Assembly: GCA_017533785.1 (NCBI GenBank) | Contig: JAFWII010000006.1 | Span: 1-49,143 of the forward strand | Direction: 5' to 3' | Length of the DNA: 49,143 nt | Source of the DNA: Erysipelotrichaceae bacterium | Lineage (GTDB): Bacteria > Bacillota_I > Bacilli_A > Erysipelotrichales > Erysipelotrichaceae | Shown here: positions 24,963-32,641 of the stretch, piece after piece | How positions within the stretch are numbered: the first letter of the stretch is position 1 | Layout: each line of letters starts with the position of its first letter | The notes under the pieces: model-generated | Database searches by the model: none | Told to the model about the DNA's origin: nothing | What the model saw: only the letters and a program-made list of their open reading frames with translations | Program-made: the position numbers and the translations under genes

Positions 24963-25278
24963 TATACGCGTTCCTTTCTGTTACGGTGAATGCGATAAAC
25001 CGCAAGCTTTCTATACAACACAAAGTGTCCTTAAGCCTGGACATAAGAATTCACCGCCCCGCAGGGAGGGACTCACCTAACTGATCTCAAGTATGTATAC
25101 AAAGATTGTGGCCGCGATCTCCTTGATGAAGTCAACGCCTCAAGGTGAGCTGAGAAGTACACATTCACGGTTCCATTCTAACAAATCAATGTCGATCCCT
25201 ACGGACACTAAATGCAGGGAAGAAAGGAAAAGTATATACAGATTCGCTCAGTTAGATGAGTCAATTCTTATATACCAG
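24963..25278 (-). ncRNA. Candidate IS110 bridge RNA region
   Basis: This 5' non-coding end of the IS is where IS110-group elements encode their bridge RNA. Two internal matches support this. CCTCAAGGTG (25138-25147) is identical to the reconstructed insertion site CCTCA-AG-GTG across the core, as expected for a target guide; CTCCTTGATG opposite it (25119-25128) offers the partner arm. CTGGACATAAGAATT (25037-25051) is the inverted copy of the element end AATTCTTATATACCAG (25263-25278), as expected for a donor guide. The order from the element end (target loop, then donor loop) is that of IS621. Exact RNA ends are not known. Confidence 0.7.
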
Positions 25279-25285
25279 GTGTACT

Positions 25286-25489
25286 ATGAACGGCAAATAT
25301 CAGCCCGGACAGAAAGTCTTTCTGACCGGAGGGAATAAAAACCTGATCAAGGAAGCGACCGTTCTGAAGTATACCGGAGGTTTCTATACGATCCGCTTTG
25401 AAAACGGCGGTGGTGTCAAAGTAAGAGAGTCCAGGATCTATCCTTCCAGAGAAGAAGCAGAGGCAGCGATCCTGAACAGAGTTCGATAA
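25286..25489 (+). CDS. 67-residue SH3/KOW-like small protein, copy 1
   Basis: A small basic protein of alternating beta pattern (MNGKYQPGQKVFLTGG start; GGFYTIRFENGGG; EEAEAAIL end), resembling an SH3- or KOW-type barrel. The family is not one I can name. Copy 2 at 30743 differs at only a few residues. Its promoter and leader now lie 1.7 kb away, across the IS110 element, so expression may be lost or driven from the IS end. The start is set by comparison with copy 2; only AGGTG of the ribosome site remains next to the IS. Confidence 0.65.
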   Translation: MNGKYQPGQKVFLTGGNKNLIKEATVLKYTGGFYTIRFENGGGVKVRESRIYPSREEAEAAILNRVR

Positions 25490-25517
25490 ATCGGTATATG
25501 AAAGGGGTTGGATCGTT

Positions 25518-25916
25518 TTGGAGATAGCAAAGTTAAAGCTGAAAGACCTGCAGCCTTCACAGTTTTATATATCAGAAGCGAAACTGAAAGCTGTTGAATG
25601 CTGGCTTGATCCGGAGAATCTGTCCGGTTTTCAGCCCATCCCCGTGAAGCTGCTGGATGGCAAACCTGTCATGACGGATGGTCACACCCGCGCTGTTGCC
25701 GCCTTAAGAGCCGGACTGACAGCGGTGCCGCTGGCCTGGGATGAAGATGATCTGGATTGGGATATGTACCGTGCATGTGTGCAAGCATGTCTGAAGAGGA
25801 ACATCTTATCACCCGCGGATCTGCTGGCATGGATCATACCCGAAGAAGACTACAGAGAAAAATGGGACACCTGGTGTGATGCTATGCAGGCGGAAATTAA
25901 GAATAGCAGAAGGTGA
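25518..25916 (+). CDS. Small ParB/sulfiredoxin-fold N-terminal-like protein
   Basis: A 132-residue protein whose first 75 residues match the ParB N-terminal fold: LKLKDLQPSQFYIS, a PIPVKLLDGKPVMTDGHTR segment (the conserved DGHTR motif) and AALRAG. The remainder is helical and Trp-rich, with no helix-turn-helix of true ParB. TTG is the start, with AAAGGGG upstream. It follows the SH3-like gene by 28 bases. Its stop overlaps the first base run of a GACAAACCTGCTAAT motif that recurs near a ParA remnant at 31079. It may be a nuclease- or regulator-type relative; partition is not established. Confidence 0.65.
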   Translation: MEIAKLKLKDLQPSQFYISEAKLKAVECWLDPENLSGFQPIPVKLLDGKPVMTDGHTRAVAALRAGLTAVPLAWDEDDLDWDMYRACVQACLKRNILSPADLLAWIIPEEDYREKWDTWCDAMQAEIKNSRR

Positions 25917-26064
25917 CAAACCTGCTAATATCTGTCAAGCAGTATTTTGACAATTTGAATTAAACGGTGAATCCACGACGAAATGATAATACATATGCAA
26001 AGGTCTGCTTTGCGTGACAATTCTTGACTTTCCCAAAATAATGAGCGTAGAGGAGACGACGTTT

Positions 26065-26763
26065 ATGAATAGAATCGGAACAAACATCAGGAAGATGCGC
26101 TTGGAAAAGAAGATGTCCCAGGAAGACCTGGCAATAAGAGTCTTTACAACCAGACAGACAATCTCCAACTATGAAAACGGAAAATCCAATCCGGATGTAG
26201 ATATGCTTAAGAGCATTGCGGAAGCTTTGGACGTGGATACGTCACAGTTGATCTATGGGAATGCGGCCGCTGAGAAGAAACGCGGTGCATGGATTGCGTT
26301 CGGAGCAATATTGGCAGTCTTCTTCATAAATCTGTTTTTGATTCTTTATCTGGAAGAAATTGGATTCAAGCTGTCTTTAATCAATGGTAATGATGGGTGG
26401 TATATCTACACTTCAAGGAGATTACTGCTCCGTCACTGTATACTTGGTCTAGTCTTATTTGCTTTAGGGTGGACAGCAACGAGATTGATCTATTGTTACC
26501 TACCGGTTAAAGAAAAGGTTTTTCACCATAACCCGATCTTTGCATGGATGGGTATTACCTTGACAGTATTGTTCAGTATCACTGCCGGGATTCAAAGTAT
26601 GACCTGGAACAGAAAAGAACCGTACGGTCTTCTGGGAGAGCGTGTATTGAATATTATGTTCGTATTTTTTGATAACCCGTGGCTGATGTTGATATTTATT
26701 CTGATCGGTGGGGCGTCTTATGTAACACTATATAATGATAAGGATTTGATGATGACTATGTGA
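26065..26763 (+). CDS. XRE-family regulator with four membrane segments, 3' end possibly altered
   Basis: About 232 residues. An N-terminal HTH (about 5-60: KKMSQEDLAIRVFTTRQTIS, then NYENGKSNPD) is followed by four hydrophobic segments (about 75-95, 118-140, 155-175, 207-225). HTH-plus-membrane regulators of this design occur widely in Bacillota and often control neighbouring transport or stress genes. ATG 26065 starts at the HTH with GAGGAG about 11 bases upstream. The last codons overlap the broken end of an IS110 fragment, so the original C-terminus may have been replaced. Confidence 0.75.
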   Translation: MNRIGTNIRKMRLEKKMSQEDLAIRVFTTRQTISNYENGKSNPDVDMLKSIAEALDVDTSQLIYGNAAAEKKRGAWIAFGAILAVFFINLFLILYLEEIGFKLSLINGNDGWYIYTSRRLLLRHCILGLVLFALGWTATRLIYCYLPVKEKVFHHNPIFAWMGITLTVLFSITAGIQSMTWNRKEPYGLLGERVLNIMFVFFDNPWLMLIFILIGGASYVTLYNDKDLMMTM

Positions 26764-26987
26764 TAACCCTTTGATTTTAGATACCGGTAGATGGGCAGAT
26801 GGTAGTTACCTGTGGCTTCCATGATGATGTGGATCTTTTTCTTGAACCGGCTGAGTTGTTTGACTAAAGAGTCCAGATCATCTTTGGTGTGCTTGAAGTC
26901 TCTTGGTGTCATCAGGACTTCACCATATGGCTTGATGGCACATACAGTACTCTTTTCCTTTGACACATCGATTCCAACACTGATCAT
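26718..26987 (-). pseudogene. N-terminal fragment of an IS110-family transposase
   Basis: The reading frame starts with MISVGIDVSKEKSTVCAI (first Asp of the DEDD domain), has IIMEATGNYHLPIYRYL (second acidic residue, Glu) and then breaks off after KGYHIVII. About 80 residues of an expected 400 remain; the catalytic C-terminal half is missing. AGGAGG precedes the ATG at 26987. It cannot be functional alone. Confidence 0.8.
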
Positions 26988-27245
26988 AATAAAAACCCTC
27001 CTCAAATGTGTCTAACAGATAGCGACCACCCGCACTTATTAAACTCATTTTCGTTGGTGACACGACAGCTGCCATAATAGCAGTATCAACCTGCTTAATC
27101 GAATTTAATAATAAGGGGGTGGCTGACTGTTTGTCGTCGGGAGTATCTTCTGATATCCCTACTGGAATTTCGTCAGGCCATCTGTATCCCTTATTATGAA
27201 ACAAGCGCAGATAATCATCTATTATCTACGCTTCTATAGTACGAA
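26740..27245 (-). mobile_element. Truncated second IS110-family element
   Basis: The remaining piece holds the first third of a transposase (26987 down to the junction) and its 5' non-coding end, which includes a hairpin GCGTAGATAAT/ATTATCTGCGC (about 27210-27236). Sequence differs from the complete IS110 at 23611. The transposase stops making sense near 26750, where it abuts the XRE gene. The outer limit is an estimate. Confidence 0.6.
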
Positions 27246-27357
27246 ATCGGGCTTTGGAGAAAGACGAGCTAAAGATAGCAATTAAGATTCAACAGCCTTT
27301 GGCATGTTTTTCGAACAATTGTGAATTATATAATCGTATTGTAAGCAGGAGGGATTT

Positions 27358-28773
27358 ATGCCAGAGTTTTCAAAATTGGAATGGATTATACCACGTACTT
27401 TTCCAGAAGCGCAGTTTGAAGAGGATGTTTACTGCCTCGGAGATCATAAATATGTTTTGAAAGAGAAGGACAGTAATCACTTTATGATGATTACAGGTTA
27501 TGGAGAGAATGAAAAAGAGGAATTCATCCCAGAAGAGCATCCCGAAATAATTCTTAGTTCTGTAAAAACATACAGAATCGATGAACAGATCGAAGTCAAA
27601 GATATGATGATCAGCAAAACACTGGAGTATCTTGAGTCGCTTCCGGATTTTACATTACTGATTCTGAATGAGCTTGATGAGACGGTATTTGGCAAGCCCG
27701 TTTTCGTCGAACCTAGCACACTTCATTATCCTTCTTTTGACTTAGAATACAGCATGTATTCGATATATATCCTTGAGCTGATAGAAAAAGCAAATGAAAA
27801 TGGCATGTATTTTCCTGTGTTAGACGATTTCTTTCTCGAGAATCTGGCGGGTTACGACAAAACCAAAAGACAGGATCTTCTGAGGAAAAACTGTCTGCCT
27901 GAAAAGAAGGAAACAGAAGACACGGTTGAGCTGGTTAAAGAAACTTTTAGTGGACATAAGGTCAGAGTCGTTTATTCAAAAAAGGAGAACAAGTATAAAG
28001 AAATCCTGTTAGAAGAGAATCCGGATCCTCAAAGGAAACAGATACCAGGATTTATTGAAAACGACGAAAAAGACCCGAGCGATAAAAACTACGGCGAACG
28101 CCTACATGGAGAACTCTTCGTTGCAGCCATCAACAATGATCTCAATGGCTTGAAAAGAGCCATTGATGAAGGCGCGGATATCAATTCGCACGATGATTAT
28201 TATCACGATAGTGTTGTCGCGCTTTGGTTGAAAGGATATTACTGGAGAAAAGAAGATGATGTACAAGAAGGGCTCTATATGTACGCAACAACCAATGGCT
28301 CATTTGAATACAACAATTTCCCTCCGGATATCTTATGTGTTCCCCTGAATCACAGGAATGATGGCCTTCTGGAAGCAATCGAATGGATGGTCGATAAAGG
28401 TTTGAACCTAAACGATAGATATTCTGATAGTCATGAGATCAATGACACACCTCTACTGCTGGCAGTTATGAATATGGATTACTACATGACGGAATATCTT
28501 CTTAACCAAGGTGCAGATCCTTATGAATGGGTATTCGCTGATCCTGAAGAAAGGGAGGAAGGAGAAAAGGAAGATGCTATCGGAAGAATGATTTCAAGGA
28601 ATCTTTCAAGCATAGATGGTGATCCGGTATCATCTTCAATATGGCTTAAATTTGCAAGGCTTTTAATGGAACACGGATATGAAGGAGAATTCTTCAGCTT
28701 TCCGAATAGCTTATTTATAGATCCAGAAAAAGACCAAGTTTATTTTACCCAAACAGCTTTTCCTAAATATTGA
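27358..28773 (+). CDS. Ankyrin-repeat protein, probably truncated at its 3' end
   Basis: A 471-residue soluble, acidic protein. The first 190 residues form a domain I cannot name. The C-terminal half has two ankyrin-type repeats: AAINNDLNGLKRAIDEGADIN (about 260-280) and a TPLLLAVMNMDYYMTEYLLNQGADP block (about 365-390). Ankyrin repeats mediate protein binding. The AT-rich codon use differs from the core and points to recent acquisition. Good AGGAGG site and ATG at 27358. The last dozen codons overlap, in another frame, the serpin remnant that follows, so the gene's own end seems lost by recombination. Confidence 0.7.
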   Translation: MPEFSKLEWIIPRTFPEAQFEEDVYCLGDHKYVLKEKDSNHFMMITGYGENEKEEFIPEEHPEIILSSVKTYRIDEQIEVKDMMISKTLEYLESLPDFTLLILNELDETVFGKPVFVEPSTLHYPSFDLEYSMYSIYILELIEKANENGMYFPVLDDFFLENLAGYDKTKRQDLLRKNCLPEKKETEDTVELVKETFSGHKVRVVYSKKENKYKEILLEENPDPQRKQIPGFIENDEKDPSDKNYGERLHGELFVAAINNDLNGLKRAIDEGADINSHDDYYHDSVVALWLKGYYWRKEDDVQEGLYMYATTNGSFEYNNFPPDILCVPLNHRNDGLLEAIEWMVDKGLNLNDRYSDSHEINDTPLLLAVMNMDYYMTEYLLNQGADPYEWVFADPEEREEGEKEDAIGRMISRNLSSIDGDPVSSSIWLKFARLLMEHGYEGEFFSFPNSLFIDPEKDQVYFTQTAFPKY

Positions 28774-29056
28774 AGCCTTTGGAGTAAAAGACATCTTTGA
28801 TGAATCATTAGCGGATTTTCGTCGGACAGCCAAAACTAATGACGATGTCTATATTTCTGAGATCGAACATAAATGCCGTTTGAAAATAGATGAAAAAGGA
28901 TGCGAAGGCGTGGCACAAACAGTTGCATATGCAGTAGCACTAGGAATTGGGCCGGACGGGGAATACGATTTCATTTTGAATCGTCCATTCATCGTCATCG
29001 TTCATTCGATTGGTTATTGCCCATTATTTCTTGGCGTTGTGAATAATCCTTGTTAA
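28721..29056 (+). pseudogene. C-terminal remnant of a serpin
   Basis: In the +2 frame relative to the ankyrin gene, about 110 codons read as the end of a serine protease inhibitor: an ILPKQLFL strand, a DIFDESLADF segment, an EIEHKCRLKIDEKGCEG hinge-type stretch leading to a reactive-loop-like region, and finally DFILNRPFIVIV ... LFLGVVNNP, which fits the serpin signature. There is no start codon and a stop lies just upstream at 28718, so roughly two thirds of a serpin (about 370-420 residues) is missing. It fills the gap between the ankyrin gene and the ATP-grasp gene. Confidence 0.8.
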
Positions 29057-29088
29057 ATCTATCAATAACAAAAAAGCAAAATTATCAT

Positions 29089-30213
29089 ATGAAAACAATT
29101 CGTGATATACATGATGATTTTCTGAAGATCGGCAGAATAGCCGTTCTAATAAAAGAAAGCAAAAATCCTGTTTATGATTTCAATTTTCGGAATTTCTTTG
29201 ATGCTGATACGATCTATTCGCCTGTCGAACTGCCGGTCCTGCTGCGTATTGGGGCTATAGCAGACTACAAAAAGATCGATTCGGTAATTGGTGATATTGG
29301 AATGAAACTGCTGGTCAGCGAGGAAGAACATCTCCGTTGCAGCACTATCGAGAGATGGTACCCGCTGCTCAAACTGAACACACCATTTACCCGCGTCTAC
29401 GAAACACTTCCCTCCATTGATGATCTTCAAAAGGACTTTAGCTTTCCGGTTTTTATCAAGGGAAACCGGCAGACAAGTCATCATAAGAGATCTCAATGCA
29501 TTATTGAGTCTGCAGAACAATACGAAGCTCTGCGAAACGAATGGAAAAATGATCCTATCCTTTTCTGGCAGAAGCCCGCGATAAGAGAATATGTACCACT
29601 TCAAACTGTAGATTCTGATTCTTTTCCGGATATGATTCCGATATCGCATGAGTTCCGCTTCTTTTACTTTAAAGGCAAGTATATGGCGCACGGTCCTTAC
29701 TGGACGATGGGCCCGGATTATTCAATGGATGAAGAAGACCTGGAGCATACTCTGAATCTGACAAAATGGGCAGCCAACAGAGTTAACTCCCCTTTCCTGG
29801 CAATAGATGTTGCCTTAACAGCAGAAGGTGACTGGATCATCATCGAAGTGAATGACGGTCAGGAAAGCGGTCTGGCTGGAGTAAATCCTCTGGTGCTGTG
29901 GAAAAATGTCATTGCAGCAGCTCAGGCAGATGGTACCAGAACGTTTTTTGATGTGATAAAGGAATGTGTCGACAGATGGGATCCTTATAACCTTTTGGGG
30001 ACAGGCTGTCCACAGGATGAGTTTGATCGTGAGGTGCAGATGATCAGGGAGAGGATCCGCAAAGATTCATCTTTGGACGAGATCAATACAGCAGTGAGCG
30101 AAGTGTTTTCAAAACAGTTTGAGCCAGAATACTTCCAACCACATCAATGCACGAGTGTTTCAAATGAAATATTTGAAGTGATCAATAAGAATAAAGACAA
30201 GATCATCGATTAG
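29089..30213 (+). CDS. ATP-grasp domain protein (DUF4343/R2K-like)
   Basis: A 374-residue protein. The ATP-grasp core includes FPVFIKGNRQTSHHK (about 125-140), an EFRFFYFKGKY strand, and the Mg-ligand region IDVALTAEGDWIIIEVNDGQ. The layout fits R2K-type ATP-grasp ligases (DUF4343), which join small molecules or modify peptides in peptide-tag or phage-related contexts; substrate unknown. No clear ribosome site precedes ATG 29089, and an in-frame TTG at 29050 is possible. It may have lost its promoter with the serpin rearrangement. Codon use is less GC-rich than core genes. Confidence 0.75.
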   Translation: MKTIRDIHDDFLKIGRIAVLIKESKNPVYDFNFRNFFDADTIYSPVELPVLLRIGAIADYKKIDSVIGDIGMKLLVSEEEHLRCSTIERWYPLLKLNTPFTRVYETLPSIDDLQKDFSFPVFIKGNRQTSHHKRSQCIIESAEQYEALRNEWKNDPILFWQKPAIREYVPLQTVDSDSFPDMIPISHEFRFFYFKGKYMAHGPYWTMGPDYSMDEEDLEHTLNLTKWAANRVNSPFLAIDVALTAEGDWIIIEVNDGQESGLAGVNPLVLWKNVIAAAQADGTRTFFDVIKECVDRWDPYNLLGTGCPQDEFDREVQMIRERIRKDSSLDEINTAVSEVFSKQFEPEYFQPHQCTSVSNEIFEVINKNKDKIID

Positions 30214-30430
30214 GATTAGTAGGTTAAATAGAAAGCTAATTGCCGAATGCTAGGAATCGGACTGTCTCCCAAGGGGCGTCGGATGGTGCAGTTGATCACT
30301 CCTCATTCCCCAGTCATTCTCCAATATGACGGAGAGATATGGAGACTTATAAAGAGTTGCAGAATGAACAGATTCCGTTCATCAAGAGCTGTGGAGAGTT
30401 GTAAAGACATATGGAGAGTATGGAACAGAT

Positions 30431-30742
30431 TTCCCGACCATGAAGCAGAGAGGCGAGTAAATCCCAGAAAAAACACGAAAAAATGACGAAAAGTGGCGAT
30501 TCATGTGGGTTCCGCGAGGGTTTTTGATACGATTTTGTACATTTCATAAGGCAAAAATCCCCAACTGCCCCCAATTTTTCCCCAATCGTCGATGAAAACA
30601 CGTGCGAAATCCGTTTGAGATCCGTGAAGCACACTGCATCCAAGGCTCTTATCCAAGAGCCTTTTCTATTGCCAGATTACATACCGCAGACGGATACTGA
30701 CGGTAACCTGCATGCGGTATAATATGTCCAAGGTGGTATCTC
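30431..30742 (+). repeat. lysS-tail repeat unit, copy B
   Basis: Begins with a second set of lysS end codons (FPTMKQRGE and stop, with synonymous differences from lysS), then the GTACATTTCATAAGGCAAAA block, CCCCAAT repeats, a terminator (30642-30663, stem AAGGCTCTT/AAGAGCCTT), and a promoter-like region with ATACCGCA/TGCGGTAT (30681-30688, 30713-30720) overlapping TATAAT (30718-30723). It leads into SH3-like copy 2. The 217 bases before it (30214-30430) hold degenerate pieces of the same unit and no gene. Confidence 0.8.
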
Positions 30743-30946
30743 ATGAACGGCAAATACCAGCCCGGACAGAAAGTCTTTCTGACCGGAGGAAACAAGAACC
30801 TGATCAAGGAGGCAACCGTTCTGAAATATACCGGAGGATTTTATACGATCCGCTTTGACAGCGGTGGTGGTATCAAAGTCAGAGAGTCCAGGATCTACCC
30901 TTCCCGTGAAGAAGCTGAAGCAGCGATCCTGAACAAAAAGAGATAG
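30743..30946 (+). CDS. 67-residue SH3/KOW-like small protein, copy 2
   Basis: Nearly identical to copy 1 at 25286 (changes such as ENGGGV to DSGGGI). This copy retains its promoter-like region and an AAGGTGG ribosome site 7 bases before the ATG, so it is the one likely to be expressed. Conservation of the protein while flanking DNA diverges suggests selection. Function unknown; a nucleic-acid-binding SH3/KOW role is only a fold-based guess. Confidence 0.7.
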   Translation: MNGKYQPGQKVFLTGGNKNLIKEATVLKYTGGFYTIRFDSGGGIKVRESRIYPSREEAEAAILNKKR

Positions 30947-31004
30947 ACAAACCTGCTAATGTATTTCAGTTAAAATAACATTGACATACATTAGCAGGTT
31001 TGTC
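30946..31004. repeat. 19-bp perfect inverted repeat containing GACAAACCTGCTAAT
   Basis: GACAAACCTGCTAATGTAT (30946-30964) is repeated in inverse at 30986-31004. The same 15-base core occurs directly after the ParB-like gene (25915-25929). There is no T tract, so it is not a usual terminator. It may be a recombination, partition or element-end site. Confidence 0.6.
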
Positions 31005-31078
31005 GCTGAATCATAACTTCTAACAATCTCCTTTTACATAGCCATTAAGGCCGTGTGGAAAGTAGATTTTTTGTATTT

Positions 31079-31186
31079 ATGCGATCAAAGTGTAAGGTCA
31101 TTGCCGTAGCCAACCAGAAAGGCGGTGATGGCAAAACCATAACTTCAGAGCACTTAGGTATCGGTTTATACTTAACAAAACTGTAG
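31079..31186 (+). pseudogene. ParA N-terminal remnant
   Basis: A 35-codon frame reads MRSKCKVIAVANQKGGDGKT, then ITSEHLGIGLYL and a stop. This is the start of a ParA/Soj ATPase: the deviant Walker A KGGVGKTT has Val to Asp and Thr to Ile changes, and everything after the first helix is missing. With the ParB-like gene in the same island it points to a plasmid- or ICE-derived past. Confidence 0.75.
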
Positions 31187-31265
31187 AAATCTACATTTAT
31201 TTATATGGGTATGAAAGCCCAATTGTGTATGTTATACTTAATATGAAAAAATGTAGAATTCTACG
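31182..31265 (+). promoter_or_regulatory. Paired palindromic operators around the ATPase promoter
   Basis: TGTAGAAATCTACA (31182-31195) and TGTAGAATTCTACG (31252-31265) are near-identical palindromes exactly 70 bp apart. They flank a promoter-like TATACT (31233-31238) and the second lies directly before the AAGGAG of the ATPase gene. This suggests repression by a dimeric regulator, possibly with looping. Confidence 0.55.
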
Positions 31266-31279
31266 AAAAAGGAGAATAT

Positions 31280-32587
31280 ATGATAAGAAGGGATAAATAC
31301 CTCCATCAGCTGATATCAAATAGGGACAACGGTTTTCCAAAAGTGATCACTGGCATAAGAAGATGCGGAAAATCATACTTGTTGAAAGAAATATATAAAC
31401 AATATCTTATTGACGAAGGAATCGGTGAAGACAATATCTTGATTCTGGAACTTGATGATTTTAGAAACGCAAAGTATCGGGATCCGATTGAGTTGGGAAA
31501 TTATGTGAGGGAGTTTTGTAAATTCAAAGACAGATGCTATGTCATTTTGGATGAGATACAAATGGTTTTCACAATAATAAACCCGGTGCTTACAGATAAT
31601 AAACATGTGCTTGCCGGAAAAAATGACACCGAAGTGATTTCTTTTGTTGATGTGATACTTGGTCTATCGAGAGAGAAAAACATAGACCTCTATGTGACAG
31701 GATCCAATTCAAGGATGCTTTCGTCAGATATTGTCACTGAATTCAGAGACAAGGCAGTCAATATCAGCCTGACTCCTTTATCGTTTGAGGAATTCTATGC
31801 TTACAGAGGAGGGTCGTCAACGGATGCGATTTATGAATACATGCAATATGGCGGTATGCCGTTGGCGGTTCTTAAAGAAGAATCTGAAAAAAGAGAATAC
31901 TTGAAAGGTCTTTTTGAAACAACATATTTTAGGGATATACTGGAACATAATCAACTGAAAAAGAGCAGTTCGTTTGATGAGCTATGCAATATACTAAGTG
32001 CCTCAACTGGTTCGTTATTGAATTCCACCAAGATCGCAAATACCTTTATGAGTGTTAAGCACGAAAAGATCGATAAGCTGACAGTTGAAAAATATATCGA
32101 GCTATTTAAGGATGCATTTATTATTAGAGAAGCTTTCAGGTATGACCTTAAAGGCCGCGCAGAGATCGGAGCACTGAGAAAATACTATTTCTGCGACACG
32201 GGATTAAGGAACGCGAGATTGAATTTTGCTTTTCCGGATGAGGGGCAGATGTTAGAAAATATTGTGTACAACGAGTTGATCTACCATGGATATACGGTCA
32301 ATGTAGGCACATTTGATTCCATTGAAAAGGATAAAAACGGCAATTCTGTTAGGAAGAACAATGAAGTAGATTTTTACGCAGTAAAAGGAAACAGGATGTA
32401 CTATATTCAGGTTACCGAAAATCTATCGAGCGAATCAACAAGGGAAAGAGAGGTTCGACCATATAAACTACTGAATGATCAAGTACAAAAAATCATTGTA
32501 GTAAATAAACCGATAAACGAAACCCGTGATAACGAAGGGTTCACCATAATTGGAGCCACAGATTTTCTGTTACGATTTATACAATAA
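31280..32587 (+). CDS. AAA_14/DUF4143 ATPase
   Basis: A 435-residue ATPase. Walker A GIRRCGKS (25-32), Walker B YVILDEIQ (D91/E92), sensor-like VTGSNS, then a C-terminal DUF4143 domain ending in a restriction-endonuclease-like patch (NNEVDFYA, YYIQVTENL). Proteins of this family are common and mostly uncharacterised; the nuclease-like fold is often considered inactive. The E-to-D-x-K pattern (EVDF then QV) is partly kept here. AAAGGAG precedes the ATG. The AT-rich composition suggests horizontal origin. The upstream paired operator is unusual for this family. Confidence 0.88.
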   Translation: MIRRDKYLHQLISNRDNGFPKVITGIRRCGKSYLLKEIYKQYLIDEGIGEDNILILELDDFRNAKYRDPIELGNYVREFCKFKDRCYVILDEIQMVFTIINPVLTDNKHVLAGKNDTEVISFVDVILGLSREKNIDLYVTGSNSRMLSSDIVTEFRDKAVNISLTPLSFEEFYAYRGGSSTDAIYEYMQYGGMPLAVLKEESEKREYLKGLFETTYFRDILEHNQLKKSSSFDELCNILSASTGSLLNSTKIANTFMSVKHEKIDKLTVEKYIELFKDAFIIREAFRYDLKGRAEIGALRKYYFCDTGLRNARLNFAFPDEGQMLENIVYNELIYHGYTVNVGTFDSIEKDKNGNSVRKNNEVDFYAVKGNRMYYIQVTENLSSESTREREVRPYKLLNDQVQKIIVVNKPINETRDNEGFTIIGATDFLLRFIQ

Positions 32588-32641
32588 CTGGATCGATGAT
32601 GATCGATCAGAATTAATGAATTCATATTGGGGGAAAGCCAC

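Larger units (their letters stand above)
23611..25278 (-). mobile_element. Complete IS110-family insertion sequence
   Basis: The boundaries come from comparing the interrupted repeat copy A with intact copy B. On the transposase strand the junctions read ...ACAC-CT-GGTATAT... and ...TCTC-CT-TGAGG..., that is, a CT core at both ends and no terminal inverted repeats or longer target duplication, as known for IS110/IS621. Removing the element rejoins CCTCAAG to GTGTACTATGAACGG, restoring the AAGGTG ribosome site of the SH3-like gene. Length is about 1.67 kb: one transposase, a 315-nt 5' non-coding end and a 170-nt 3' end. Confidence 0.85.
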
